Positions 8,098-17,740 are shown, counted from the first letter of the stretch. The stretch: DNA of 64,000 nucleotides from Actinocorallia populi (GCF_002995495.1 NZ_PVZV01000007.1:124001-188000), one strand, 5' to 3'. Notes: generated by a model from the letters alone, not told the origin. Translations and numbers: made by a program.

Positions 8098-10349
8098 TCC
8101 GGCTCGCGCTGCGGCTGGCGCTGGCCGGCGGCCGGGAGGCGGCGATCCGGCTCACCGTCATCGCCTCCGCGGTGGCGCTGGGGGCCGGCCTGCTCCTCGG
8201 CTGCCTGGCCGGCATCAACGCGACCGGAACCCAGAACGCCCGCAACGCCTGGCTCAACACCGAGGCGGGCCCGCCCGGGGCCACCGACCCGCTGTGGTGG
8301 CTGCTGCGGGCCGACACCTTCGACGGCCGGGCCATCGCCCGGGTGGACGTCGCGGCCACCGGGCCGGACTCGCCGGTCCCGCCCGGCCTCACGCGGCCAC
8401 CTGGGCCTGGGGAGTACCACGTCTCACCGGCGCTCGGCGCGCTGCTCCGCACCGTCCCGGCGGCCCGGCTCGGCGACCGGTTCCCCGGGCGTCCGGCCGA
8501 CACCCTCGGCCGTGCCGCGCTGCCCGGTCCGGACTCGCTGATCGTCGTCGTCGGGCGCAGCCCGGAACAGCTCGCCGAGGTCCACGGGGCCCGGCGCGTC
8601 ACCGCGATCTCGACGAACTCGCCGAGCGGGTGCTCCGGCACCGACTGCACGGTCCGCGCCGGGATCAACGCCAACGGGATGGCCCTCGTCCTGGCGGTCG
8701 TGGCGGTCGCGCTGATCTTCCCGGTGCTGATCCTGATCGGGACGGCCACGCGGCTGTCGGCGGCGCGGCGCGAGCAGCGGTTCGCCGCGCTGCGGCTGGT
8801 CGGGGCGGGACCGGGGCAGATCTCGGTGATCGCGGCGGTCGAGTCGGCGGTCGCCTCGGCCATCGGTGTCGCGGCCGGGTTCGGGCTGTTCTTCCTGTGC
8901 CGTCCGCTGCTGGCCGAAGTTGATCTGACCGGAGCACGGTTCTTCGCCGACGACCTGGCCCTCGGGTGGCGGGACGTCCTGCTCGTCGCCGCCGGGGTAC
9001 CGATCGGAGCCGCGGTCGCCTCCTGGATCTCGCTGCACCGGGTGCGGATCTCGCCGCTCGGCGTCGCCCGGCGGGTCACCCCCGAGCCGCCGCGCGCCTA
9101 CCGGGTGATCCCGCTGGCCGCCGGGCTGGGTGAGCTGGCGTACTTCGTCGGCCGGGTGCCCCAGAGCACGAACGGGCAGGTGCTGGCCTACGCCTCCGGG
9201 ATGCTGCTGGTGCTGGCCGGGCTCGTGATCGCCGGGCCGTGGCTGACGATGGTCGGCGCCCGGACCCTGGCCCGGCGCACCGGCCGGCCGGCCCTGCTCG
9301 TCGCGGGGCGCCGCCTGGCCGACGACCCCAAGGGCGGATTCCGTTCGGTCAGCGGGCTGGTGCTTGCGCTCTGCATCATGAGCGCGACCGTCGGAGTCAT
9401 CACCGCGATGGTCGCCGAGCGTGGCCTGCCGGCACCGAGCGCCGCGGCCGGCGACGCCCTGGTCGCGGAACTCTCCGACGCGGAACCGCAAGGGTCGGCG
9501 CCCGCGCTCCCCGACGGGACCATGGCCGAACTCCAGGCGATACCCGGGGTCCGGGGAGTCGCCGCGATCCGCACCAACCCGCTCGGCACCGCCGACCCGG
9601 CCTGGGGTGACCCCGCCCTGCACGGGCCGCCGCAGCCGGCCGGCCTGGCGTCGTGCGCCCAGCTGGCCGCCATGCCGGTGTTCGGGACCTGCCGAGACGG
9701 TGCCGAGGCTGCTTCGGTCACCCCGGACTTCCAGTACTTCGGCGGTCGCGGCTTCGAGGACTGGCCCGGGACATGGCCCGCGGCGGCGATCTCCGCCGAC
9801 CGGCTCCGGGAGCTTCCGGTCCAGCAGATCGTCGTGGCCACCGACGGATCGACCTCGGCGATCGAGAGGGCACGCACCGTTCTCGTGTCCGCCTTCCCCG
9901 GCACCCGCCCCTTCGCCACCATCGCCGAGGACCGGGACCGGTCGATGCGGGAACTGGCGGCCTTCCAGCACCTGGCCTCGATGATCCTGCTGCTCAGCTT
10001 CCCCATCGCCGGTTGCAGCCTGGCGGTGAGCGTGGTCGGCGGGCTCAACGACCGCAAACGCCCGTTCAGCCTGCTGCGCCTGACCGGCGTACCGCTCGGC
10101 GTGCTGCGCCGCACGGTGCTGCTCGAAAGCGCGGTCCCGCTGCTGGCCGTGGCCGCCGTCGCGATCGGCGCCGGGTTCCTGGCCGCCCACCTGTTCCTCA
10201 AGGCCCAGTTCGGCCACTCACTCCAACCGCCCGGCATCGGCTATCACCTGACCGTCGTCACGGGCCTGGTCGCCGCCCTGACCGTCATCGCCTCCACCCT
10301 CCCCCTCCTCAGCCGGATCACCGGCCCCGAGACCGCCCGCAACGAGTGA
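8094..10349 (+). CDS. FtsX-like ABC permease
   Basis: A 751-residue membrane protein paired with the ATPase. The first membrane segment lies near the N-terminus (VIASAVALGAGLLLGCLAGI). It is followed by an extracytoplasmic domain, and then FtsX-like bundles are seen around residues 195-320 and at the end. The last part (HLASMILLLSFPIAGCSLAV) resembles the terminal FtsX domain. A second extracytoplasmic domain lies between the bundles. The GTG at 8094 overlaps the ATPase stop. The organisation matches antimicrobial-efflux permeases of Gram-positive bacteria, and the substrate is unknown. Confidence 0.85.
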   Translation: MIRLALRLALAGGREAAIRLTVIASAVALGAGLLLGCLAGINATGTQNARNAWLNTEAGPPGATDPLWWLLRADTFDGRAIARVDVAATGPDSPVPPGLTRPPGPGEYHVSPALGALLRTVPAARLGDRFPGRPADTLGRAALPGPDSLIVVVGRSPEQLAEVHGARRVTAISTNSPSGCSGTDCTVRAGINANGMALVLAVVAVALIFPVLILIGTATRLSAARREQRFAALRLVGAGPGQISVIAAVESAVASAIGVAAGFGLFFLCRPLLAEVDLTGARFFADDLALGWRDVLLVAAGVPIGAAVASWISLHRVRISPLGVARRVTPEPPRAYRVIPLAAGLGELAYFVGRVPQSTNGQVLAYASGMLLVLAGLVIAGPWLTMVGARTLARRTGRPALLVAGRRLADDPKGGFRSVSGLVLALCIMSATVGVITAMVAERGLPAPSAAAGDALVAELSDAEPQGSAPALPDGTMAELQAIPGVRGVAAIRTNPLGTADPAWGDPALHGPPQPAGLASCAQLAAMPVFGTCRDGAEAASVTPDFQYFGGRGFEDWPGTWPAAAISADRLRELPVQQIVVATDGSTSAIERARTVLVSAFPGTRPFATIAEDRDRSMRELAAFQHLASMILLLSFPIAGCSLAVSVVGGLNDRKRPFSLLRLTGVPLGVLRRTVLLESAVPLLAVAAVAIGAGFLAAHLFLKAQFGHSLQPPGIGYHLTVVTGLVAALTVIASTLPLLSRITGPETARNE

Positions 10350-10458
10350 CGCCGGGGCCCGGGTCACCGTCGCTGTTTCGCAGTGGCGGCAGGTAGTGGG
10401 ATTTACCTGTCGCGTTAACGGGTCGCCTCTCCTGGGTACTGCGGGCAGGGTGTCGACA

Positions 10459-11346
10459 ATGTGGGGAAGGCAGGTCGAGTTTCCCGTCGGCGACGGTGTT
10501 CTGGCGGGGTTGGATTTCGGCGGTCGGGGGGCGGGCGTGCTGCTGGTCCACGGCAGTGGTCATAACGCCGCGGTATGGACTGATGTGGCATCCCATCTGG
10601 TGGACCACTGCCACCCGGTGGCGGTGGACCTGCGTGGGCACGGGCACAGCCTGCTCGCGTCGAGCACGCCCGAGCGGTACTGGCGGGATCTCGGCGACGT
10701 CGTGGCGGCCTTGGGATGGGAGCGTCCCGTGCTGGTGGGTCATTCCACGGGCGGGTACGCGGTGACCGCGGCAGCCGCCGCCGGCCTGGTGGACGCGGCG
10801 GCGTTGTGCGTGGTCGACGGCTTGGTGCTCGACGACAGGGACACCGCGGCACTCTCCCAGGCTCAATGGCAGGGCCCGGACGCGGCCGAGCGGCTACGGG
10901 AGATGTTCCGTTACGGCTGGCGGGCCGACGAGCAGCAGATGCATGCATACGTCGAAGAATGCGTGGACGCGAGCGGGACCGACTGGCTCAACGCCGGAGC
11001 GCGCCCGGAACTGGTGCGTGAGGTCATGCGGCGCTCCTTCCTGCGTCGTGCGGACGGGCTCGGGGAGCGCCGTCCGACCATCGAGGAGATCGCCACCGTC
11101 AGCGCTCCCGACCCTCACGCGGCGATCTACCCGAGCGTGGATGTGTACGCGCATGTCGAGTGCCCGATCACGTACGTGCTGCCCGACCGCGGCTTCTACG
11201 CCCAGCGCCGCGCCGAGGTGCAGGCCTTGGCCGATGCCTCTCCGGACCGGGAACTGGTGGAGGTCGCGGCCAACCACAACGTGCCGATGACACGGCCCGC
11301 CGAGACGGCTGCGGTCATCGTCGAGCTGGTGCGCCGCCGCCCATGA
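10459..11346 (+). CDS. Alpha/beta hydrolase
   Basis: A 295-residue alpha/beta-hydrolase. The oxyanion region LLVHGSGHNAAVW, the strand-4 DLRGHGHS, the nucleophile elbow VLVGHSTGGYA (Ser) and a late His in VEVAANHNVPM are all present. The acid is probably the Asp in LPDRGF. The ATG at 10459 follows an AGGG at good spacing. A GTG three codons earlier is possible. It is probably a lone gene, with about 110 bp between it and the exporter. The substrate is unknown. The insertion point of the Tn3-like element lies about 30 bp after its stop. Confidence 0.8.
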   Translation: MWGRQVEFPVGDGVLAGLDFGGRGAGVLLVHGSGHNAAVWTDVASHLVDHCHPVAVDLRGHGHSLLASSTPERYWRDLGDVVAALGWERPVLVGHSTGGYAVTAAAAAGLVDAAALCVVDGLVLDDRDTAALSQAQWQGPDAAERLREMFRYGWRADEQQMHAYVEECVDASGTDWLNAGARPELVREVMRRSFLRRADGLGERRPTIEEIATVSAPDPHAAIYPSVDVYAHVECPITYVLPDRGFYAQRRAEVQALADASPDRELVEVAANHNVPMTRPAETAAVIVELVRRRP

Positions 11347-11377
11347 TCAGTCTTTGAATCGCTCACCCGGCTGTTTC

Positions 11378-11419
11378 GGGGTGTCGGTAAGGCTCGTGCA
11401 ACCAGGTACAAGCGTTTGA
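11378..11419 (+). repeat. Left inverted repeat of the Tn3-like element
   Basis: It starts with GGGGTGTCGGTAAG and ends in GTTTGA. The copy at 17444-17485 is its inverse, with 39 of 41 bases matching over the GGGTGTCGG...GTTTGA part. A G-rich tip and an internal TAAG are usual for Tn3-family ends. Confidence 0.85.
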
Positions 11420-11469
11420 GTAATCGCAGCTCAACAGCAGGCGCGCTGATCGAGCCTTCGGTGTTCGTG

Positions 11470-12192
11470 CTACTGCCGCCATGACCGTTCCCGGGCCTCG
11501 CCGATCGGGAAGACCGCGCTGCAGACGCCGCACTCGGCGTCGCCGAAGAGATGCCGCAGCCCCCAGGCAAGCCTTGGCTGCTCGTCGCGCACGGCGATGT
11601 CGTACAGATCCCGTTGAGGACCGCTCATCGCCTCTGGGTCGGCCGGTCGCAGGGGTACAGGTGCGTCGTCGCCGAGGTCCCAGTCGCGGATCGAGGAGTA
11701 CTGGCCGTAGTCGCCCAGGACGATGTCGACCTCGGTCGCACAGGCCGGGCAGGGCACCGGGAAGCAGGTGTCGTCGAAGTCGAGCGCGGTCTCGCTGAGA
11801 GCAAGGAGTCCGTCCAGGGCGGCTTTGGCCGCGAAGTAGAGCAGGTAGGAGTCGGGTTTCGCCGACAGCCGTTGATCGGCTTGTTGGCTGAGTGCGGTGA
11901 GGAGTTCGGAGCGGTCGTCTGCCATGAGGTTCAGGGCTATGGCGCTGACGGTAATCGCTCCGGCGAGTTCTATCGCCTGGAGCGCCACTGCCTGGGCGGA
12001 GTCATTGCCGGCGAGGTCCGCAAGCGCGGGCAGTGCAGCGACGCCGGCCTCGCAGGTAGTCCCTTGATGCACCAGGTGCCCCCAGAACCCGTCCCAGGCA
12101 TGCGCACTGCCTTCTGCAGCCGCGGCAAGGAGAACAGGTACATCCGTGGTCGGCTCGTTGCACATGTTCTGCAGTCGCGCCCAGTCGATCAC
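11470..12192 (-). CDS. Hypothetical protein, HEAT-like helical with CxxC pairs
   Basis: A 240-residue protein of unknown function inside the transposon. The first two thirds are Ala/Leu-rich helices like HEAT or armadillo repeats (GVAALPALADLAGND, AVALQAIELAGAI). The C-terminal part has two cysteine pairs, CPAC and CGVC, that could hold zinc. No catalytic motif or membrane segment is seen. It is oriented toward the left end and may be transposon cargo. Confidence 0.6.
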   Translation of the reverse strand: MIDWARLQNMCNEPTTDVPVLLAAAAEGSAHAWDGFWGHLVHQGTTCEAGVAALPALADLAGNDSAQAVALQAIELAGAITVSAIALNLMADDRSELLTALSQQADQRLSAKPDSYLLYFAAKAALDGLLALSETALDFDDTCFPVPCPACATEVDIVLGDYGQYSSIRDWDLGDDAPVPLRPADPEAMSGPQRDLYDIAVRDEQPRLAWGLRHLFGDAECGVCSAVFPIGEARERSWRQ

Positions 12193-12370
12193 CTGGTGAG
12201 TAAAGCAGACGAGGGGGAGCGATCACTCGACCCCAGGAACCGCCTCAGAAGCGGCATTGCGCCGATGGGCAGAGGAAAGAGCTCTTCACTGGTTCTCGGG
12301 ACGCGCCCGATCTTGGGCAGCCAGTATTGATCCGGATTCGTAGGGTTTGTGGCGGCTTCTGGTGTCGCCC

Positions 12371-14882
12371 ATGCGCGAGAGAGCCGGATGCGTCGTGGCG
12401 CGTGTGCTGGATGACGACGAGTTCCTCGGGAACTGGACGCTCGTCGGGGACGAGTTGGCGTTGCTGTCGAATCGGCGGCCGGCGACGAAGCTGGCCTTCG
12501 CGCTGATGCTGAGGTTCTACGCGTTGCGCGGCCGGTTCCCCCGGGGCCGGTACGAGCTGCCGGACCAAGTGGTCGACTACGTGGCCCGGCTGGTGAAGGT
12601 CCCGTTGGCGAGCTCGCGTCGTATGGGTGGGACGGCCGGACGAGCAAGGAGCACCGCAAGGAGGTCCGGAGGCATTTCGGGTTCCGTGAGTGCTCGATGG
12701 CCGATTCGGACAAGGCGGCAGACTGGCTGGCCGCGAACGTCTGCGACAAGGAGCGCCAGGCCGACCGGGTGCGGGCGGAGCTGCTGACGCACCTGCGAGA
12801 GGAGAAGGTCGAGCAGCCCGCGCCGGACCGGATCCGCCGGATCGTGGGGAAGGCGATCAGCCAGGAGGAGAAGGCCCAGACCGCCCTGATCGCGAGCAGG
12901 GTGCCGGCGGAGGCGGTGGCGCGGATGCTCGCGTTGATCGCACAGTCCGCCGACCCGGGCGCGGAGGAAGACCAGGCCGAAACCGAGGACGGCGCTCTGT
13001 TCGACGCCGAGGAGGTGACGGGCGTCGACCTCTTCGCCAAGATCCAGGAGGAGCCGGGGAACGTGAGCGTGAAGACGATCGAGAAGGAGGTGCTCAAGCT
13101 CCACTCGATCAGCTCTGTTCTGCCGGGGTCGGGAGATCACCGACACCCTGGTCGATCTGCTGATCACGACGGTGCATCGGATCAACGCCCGCGCGGAGAC
13201 GAAGGTGACCAGCGACTTCGTAGCGGAGCTGAATCGGGTCTCGGGCAAGGAGAACATCCTGTTCAAGATGACCGAGGCCGCGCTGGAGGCGCCTGAATTT
13301 CGGGTCGAGGACGTCATCTATCCGGCGGTGCCGGGCGGGCACAAGACGCTGGTGTCGCTGCTGCACGAGTACCGGGCGAAGGGCACCTCCTACCGGCAGC
13401 ACAAGCAGCGGGTCTTCAAGGCCTCCTACACCAACCACTACCGGACCGGCCTGATCCAGATCATCGAGGCGCTGGAGTTCGGGTCGACGAACACCGTGCA
13501 CGCGCCGATGATGCAGGCCCTGGCACTGATCAAGCGGTACAAGTCGGAGAAGTCCAACCGGATCAATTGCTACGAGCTCGGTGAGGCCGTCCCGATCGAC
13601 GGGATCGTCCCGCCGGAGCTGGTGGACCTGCTCTACCGGGCCGACAGCAGGCGCCGCCAGCGGATCCTGCGCAGCGTGTACGAGTGCGGGGTGTTCCAGT
13701 CCCTGCGGGAGAAGCTGCGGTGCAAGGAGATCTGGGTGAAGGGCGCCGAGAAGTGGCGCAACCCCGACGACGACCTGCCCCAGGACTACGAAGCGCGGCG
13801 GGCCGAGAACTACGCCAAACTCCGCAAGCCGCTGGACCCCAGGCAGTTCATCGACGACCTGCGCGATGAGCTCGACCACGAGTTGGGGCAGCTGAACGAC
13901 GTGCTCGGCAACCAGAAGCTGCCCTGGCTGAAGATCTCCGAGCAAAAGACCGGCGCGGTCCAGCTGAGCCCGCTGGACGTGCTGCCCGAGCCGGTCAACC
14001 TGCGCCGATTGAAGGCTGCGATCCGGTCCAGGGCCATGTGGACCCCCAGCAGCTGTTCGAACGGCTGCTGCTGGTCATCTACGCCTACGGGACCGGGACG
14101 GGGATCCGCGCGGCGGCGGCCGGCGCCCACGACCACAGCGAGGACGACCTGCGGTACGTGCGGCGCCGCTACCTGAGCGTGGAGGCTGCCGTGAGGTCGC
14201 CCGGACGATCGCCAACGCCACATTCTCCGCGCGTCGCACCGCCCTGTGGGGCGAGGGCACGACCGCGGTCGCCTCGGACTCCACCCACTTCTCCGCCTAC
14301 GACCAGAACATCTTCACCGAATGGCACTCCCGCTACCGGCGCGCCAAGCGCGGGGTCTTGATCTACTGGACGGTCGAGACGTCCGGGGCGATGGCCGTGC
14401 ACAGCCAGCTGATCGGCTGTTCGGCCTCGGAGGTCCACGCGATGGTCGAGGGTGCGATGCGGCACGGCACCGACATGGAGATCGAGGCCAACTACGTCGA
14501 CTCCCACGGTGCCAGCTTCGTCGGGTTCTGCATCACCAGGCTGCTGGACTTCGATCTGGTCGCCCGGTTCAAGCAGATCAACCGGATGAAGCTCTACGTG
14601 CCTGGCCGCGGCGACGAGTTCTCCTATCCGCTGCTCGGCCCGCCTCCACCGAGCGCTGCTGCGTCGGTTCACCAGCGAGACCACCCGCCCCGCCTACGCC
14701 GCCATGCTCGAAGTGGGCCGAGCCCGCGGGAGACCGAATTCGGGCTGAACGTGGTGGAGAACTACAACGGCGTCAACGACTACATCACCAACATGACCCC
14801 GTACGGAGAGATCCAACTCAACCTGACCAAGCGGCTGGCGCTCAGCACCATCGAGGCACCCGCGCCGACGGCCAAGAACTGA
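12371..14882 (+). pseudogene. tnpA: Tn3-family transposase relic
   Basis: Pieces of one TnpA lie in order but in changing frames. The N-terminus is WTLVGDELALLSNRR...ALRGRFPRG. A slip near 12609 leads into GWDGRTSKEHRKEVRRHFGF. A deletion near 13110, probably of some 40 codons, comes before REITDTLVDLLI. A long stretch to LPEPVNLRRLK follows, then a further deletion near 14025 before ERLLLVIYAYGTGTG. A slip near 14185 leads into TALWGEGTTAVASDSTHF and VDSHGAS. Gaps near 14640 and 14780 surround ALLRRFTSETTRPAY and GLNVVENYNGVNDY. The DDE acidic residues are still visible. Deletion sizes are estimates from memory of the family. Confidence 0.85.
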
Positions 14883-14899
14883 ACCTCGACGGCCCGAGG

Positions 14900-15430
14900 T
14901 CAGGCTACGGACCAGGCGATCACCGGGTCGGCTTCCTCGGGCATGAGGATGACGAACTCGCCGGAGGGTTGCACGACCCGGGCGACACTGAGTCGACAGC
15001 CTGCCGCCAGTAGATCGCTCGCTGCCGCGGCGCCGTCGGTGAGACTATCGACGTTCGCGTAGACCGCCATTTTCTGTGCGGGCCCACTGATCCAGATGCG
15101 GATCTTGGCGCCGGCCAGCAAAGCCTCAAGCACGCGCCGCTGCAGAGGGCTGGCCGGGGCAGAGACGAGCTTGTCATGCAGGCGTTCTTGACCGCATGGC
15201 ACGCTCGGTGCTTCCAAGGCGTGGCTCCTGCAGTCGGCGCAGGCCTGCGGACCGTCAGGTTCGAACAGGTGCATCCAGACCACGAGCTGGGCCTCAGGGA
15301 TACCGCACAGGGTGGTGTGGTTGCCGCCGAGCGCGTGCTCCGTCCCGCGTGATCGTCGCTGTTCGGCGGCCCCGAACCTGGCGGGTTCCCGGGCGGAGGC
15401 GAACGACCATCCGTCAATGCTGTCCGTCAT
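14900..15430 (-). CDS. Hypothetical protein (transposon cargo)
   Basis: A 176-residue protein with no function I can name. There is a cysteine/histidine-bearing part in the middle (HTTLCGIPEAQLVVWMHLF, then CADCRSH) that might bind a metal. A C-terminal alpha/beta part (ISGPAQKMAVYANVDSLTD) follows. The ATG at 15430 was preferred to a longer frame starting at 15529, which would overlap the upstream propeller-like gene. Both run on the minus strand only 16 bases apart, so they probably form an operon. Confidence 0.55.
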   Translation of the reverse strand: MTDSIDGWSFASAREPARFGAAEQRRSRGTEHALGGNHTTLCGIPEAQLVVWMHLFEPDGPQACADCRSHALEAPSVPCGQERLHDKLVSAPASPLQRRVLEALLAGAKIRIWISGPAQKMAVYANVDSLTDGAAAASDLLAAGCRLSVARVVQPSGEFVILMPEEADPVIAWSVA

Positions 15431-15446
15431 GGTCTCCCTCCGCTCG

Positions 15447-16388
15447 TCAGGCGGACCAGCGGACGGGATGTCCGGAGGGGTCTGTGGTGAGCCAGGATCC
15501 GTCTCCGAGAGGCTGAAGGTCATAAGCATGTTCGGCGTTGGACGCCAACTCCTCCTCGACCCTGCCTGCGGCCACGTTGATCCGGTAGTGGCGGAACCAT
15601 TCCTCGCCGTCCTCGTCTTCGCCCACCAACGTGGCGACGGCGACGTCTGGGGAGAGGTAGCCGCCGCTCCACTCCAGGAACACCTCGTCCGGGTCGTGGC
15701 CGAAGTCCTCGATCTGCAGCGTCGCTGTCATCTCCCCGCTGGGGTAGGTGTGGAAGGCGACGTCGGCCTGGCCGTGATCGACCGTCATGAACTGCTGCCC
15801 GTCGGGCGCCAAGTCGATCAGGACCCGGTCCGCCCACGGATACCGGACGGGAGCCAGTCGACCATCGGACAGGGAGGCCCAGTAGATGACCGAGCCGTCC
15901 TGACCCTCGCCGATATCCAGGAGGACGTGCTCGTCGGTCGGGTGCCGGTACTGCTGGCCGCCGTGCCCGACGGTCTCCAGATCCGACCGAGCCAGGACCG
16001 CTCCATTCTCGGCGTCGAGCACGACCCACTGGTCCGGCAGATTGCGGCCGGCCATGGCATCGGGCCGATAGACCCAGACCGTGCGGCCGTTCAGCGACAG
16101 GACGCATCCTGGCCGGTGCCCGTGCAGCTGATCCGAGTGCGGCTCGAACACGGCCCTCCACCGCTCATCCCCGGAGCTCGTCACGCATACGACGCTGTTC
16201 AGTGTCGTATAGAAGACCCGACCAAGATCGACCGTCGCGGCGTGTTCAATGACGTCATCTCCAGGGCGCGGGGTGAAGACCGCAGCCGGCGACAGGGCGC
16301 CCGGAGAGGGAGAGGCTACATCGTAGGCGCAGATCTGTCCGTCAATGAGCCGCGTGATGATCTGTAGGGAGCGAGGGGGCTGGACCAT
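15447..16388 (-). CDS. Hypothetical beta-propeller-like protein
   Basis: A 313-residue protein rich in short beta-strand repeats separated by polar loops (GRVFYTTLNSVVCVTSSGDERW, GRTVWVYRPD, DQWVVLDAENGAVLARSDLE, GSVIYWASLSDGRLAPVRY). This is like WD40, PQQ or NHL propellers. No signal peptide or catalytic motif is seen, so it is probably a cytosolic binding or scaffold protein. It lies upstream of the 176-residue gene in the same direction, inside the transposon. The function is unknown. Confidence 0.55.
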   Translation of the reverse strand: MVQPPRSLQIITRLIDGQICAYDVASPSPGALSPAAVFTPRPGDDVIEHAATVDLGRVFYTTLNSVVCVTSSGDERWRAVFEPHSDQLHGHRPGCVLSLNGRTVWVYRPDAMAGRNLPDQWVVLDAENGAVLARSDLETVGHGGQQYRHPTDEHVLLDIGEGQDGSVIYWASLSDGRLAPVRYPWADRVLIDLAPDGQQFMTVDHGQADVAFHTYPSGEMTATLQIEDFGHDPDEVFLEWSGGYLSPDVAVATLVGEDEDGEEWFRHYRINVAAGRVEEELASNAEHAYDLQPLGDGSWLTTDPSGHPVRWSA

Positions 16389-16412
16389 TCCGGGAGGTTA
16401 GCGCCTTCATGA

Positions 16413-16532
16413 ACCTTCAAGAAACCATCGTTTAATGAAGAGATCGCGATCGCGGGCGTCACCGGCCAGATCTCCCTCAAAACCCTCTTCAACAACCTCG
16501 TAGACCCTTTATTGAGGGAATCGGAGTCGTGA
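16413..16532 (+). other. Start-less open frame before the resolvase
   Basis: A 39-codon open frame without a start ends in TGA overlapping the resolvase GTG (GTGA). It contains IAGVTGQISLKTLFNNLV. The overlap suggests it is the tail of a lost upstream gene. The same 140 bp also holds TTCATGAA and TTCAAGAA repeats and is where a res site would be expected. Neither reading is certain. Confidence 0.25.
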
Positions 16533-17107
16533 CACCCCCTCCGGAGCTCCCCGACGATCTCCTCGAAGCCTTCCTCGCAGCCCGGTCTGAGATCCGCATC
16601 GGCTACGCTCGGGACTCGACCCGGGGCCAGAACCTCGAACGGCAGATCGACGCCCTCAAGGAGGCCGGCTGCCGCCGGATCTTCGCCGACAAGAAGTCCG
16701 GCAAGACCGCGCTGCGTCCCGAACTCCAGGCCTGTCATGCTTTCCTCGCCGAAGGCGACACCCTCGTCGTTCCGAGCCTCGACCGGTACGGCCGCACCAT
16801 GAAAAACCTCATCACCATGGTCGCCGACCTCCAACGCCGCCAGATCGGCTTCACCTCCCTCCACGAGGAACTCGACACCACCACCCCCGGCGGACGGCTC
16901 ATCTTCCACGTCTTCGCCGCCCTCGCCGAGTTCATCCGCGAACTCGTCGTCATCGGCACCCACGAAGACCTCGCCGCCACCCGAGCCCATGGCCGCACCG
17001 GCGGACGCCCCACCGTCGTCAACACCGAACTCCTCAAAGCCGCCCGCGACCTCCTCCCCGACCCCGAACGCTCCGTCACCTCCATCACCTCGGTTCGGGA
17101 ACCATGA
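16529..17107 (+). CDS. tnpR: Serine resolvase of the Tn3-like element, C-terminus shortened
   Basis: A 192-residue small serine recombinase. The catalytic Ser30 lies in GYARDSTRGQN, with conserved RPELQAC, SLDRYGRTM and TTTPGGRLIFHVFAALAEFIREL. It should resolve cointegrates at a res site. The C-terminal DNA-binding helix-turn-helix is incomplete: after GRTGGRPTVVNTELLKAARDLL the frame stops at SVTSITSVREP, where a recognition helix is expected. Site-specific binding is therefore probably lost. The TGA overlaps the ATG of the next small gene. Confidence 0.85.
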   Translation: MTPPPELPDDLLEAFLAARSEIRIGYARDSTRGQNLERQIDALKEAGCRRIFADKKSGKTALRPELQACHAFLAEGDTLVVPSLDRYGRTMKNLITMVADLQRRQIGFTSLHEELDTTTPGGRLIFHVFAALAEFIRELVVIGTHEDLAATRAHGRTGGRPTVVNTELLKAARDLLPDPERSVTSITSVREP

Positions 17108-17399
17108 ACCTCGACACCATCACCGCCCTCTGGGCAGACCACATGAACCAGCCCCTCCCCGACGCCTGCGCCGGGTCGACGCACCCAGCGGAGAATCGGT
17201 CCCCGCACTGGACGCCTACATCGCAGGCTGCATCACCACCTACCTCGCCAACGAAGGCACCCTCGACCCCCAACGACACCAGATCCTGCACGTCTGCGCG
17301 AGCGAACTCTCAGCTGTGCTCCCGTCCTTGACCGAAGACGACGCCCCGTACGTCACCCGGCTGATTGAGATCGCCAAGCTGGCTGTTCTCTCGGGCTAG
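17104..17399 (+). pseudogene. Small conserved-type gene with a frameshift
   Basis: The ATG overlaps the resolvase stop. The product starts MNLDTITALWADHMNQPLP and, after a one-base slip near 17163, continues in another frame as RRVDAPSGESVPALDAYIAGCITTYL...YVTRLIEIAKLAVLSG to a TAG at 17397-17399. Joined, it would be a soluble helical protein of just under 100 residues, resembling small actinomycete proteins of unknown role. The first frame alone runs into nonsense. Confidence 0.6.
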
Positions 17400-17443
17400 A
17401 GCCCCCTGCGCGGCGCACCATCCCGCTGCTGAGCTGGGCTAAA

Positions 17444-17485
17444 TCAAACCCTTGTACCTGGTTGCACGAGTCTTACCGACACCCT
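17444..17485 (-). repeat. Right inverted repeat of the Tn3-like element
   Basis: The inverse of 11378-11419, matching at 39 of 41 bases over 17444-17484. The outermost base (17485) differs. Beyond it lies gcttc, nearly the same as the left flank gtttc. Confidence 0.85.
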
Positions 17486-17740
17486 GCTTCGGGGGCCGGG
17501 GACGCCTTCGGGAACGCAGGGCAGGGGCGGTGCGCGGCCGGTGTTCAGACGACCAGGACCCGTTGTCCGCACGTGTGGCGCTCCGTCGGCGAGGCCCTTC
17601 GATGAGGCGCAGACGATCGCGGACGTTTCGGGGTCTTCCCATTGCACTGAGGTAGAACAGTAGTTTACGTTCTACGAGAGTCACATTCTTGCTAAATGTG
17701 AAGGCCGCTCTAACTTCAAGGTCGCCGGGAGTCCATCATC
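17486..17740. promoter_or_regulatory. Gene-free leader of the propeller-kinase operon
   Basis: Outside the transposon and before the SMP-30-like gene there are about 255 bp without a convincing gene. The last 90 bp are locally AT-richer and carry GTAGAAC (17652-17658) and its inverse GTTCTAC (17669-17675). The same heptamer occurs twice in the divergent promoter at 29.7 kb. This looks like the promoter and operator of the next operon. Confidence 0.45.

Larger units (their letters stand above)
11378..17485. mobile_element. Decayed Tn3-family transposon
   Basis: About 6.1 kb bounded by long inverted ends and containing a Tn3-type transposase relic and a serine resolvase. The flanking pentamers are gtttc on the left and gcttc on the right. 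These match at 4 of 5 bases, which fits an old 5-bp target duplication. The transposase has several deletions and frame changes and a companion small gene is frameshifted, so the element should not move on its own. Two minus-strand genes and one propeller-like gene lie inside as possible cargo. The boundaries come from the repeats and are good to a base or two. Confidence 0.85.

Noticed and set aside
10390-10409. Short hairpin CAGGTA...TACCTG before the hydrolase gene
   Set aside because: Only six base pairs with an eight-base loop. Too weak to call a terminator or operator.
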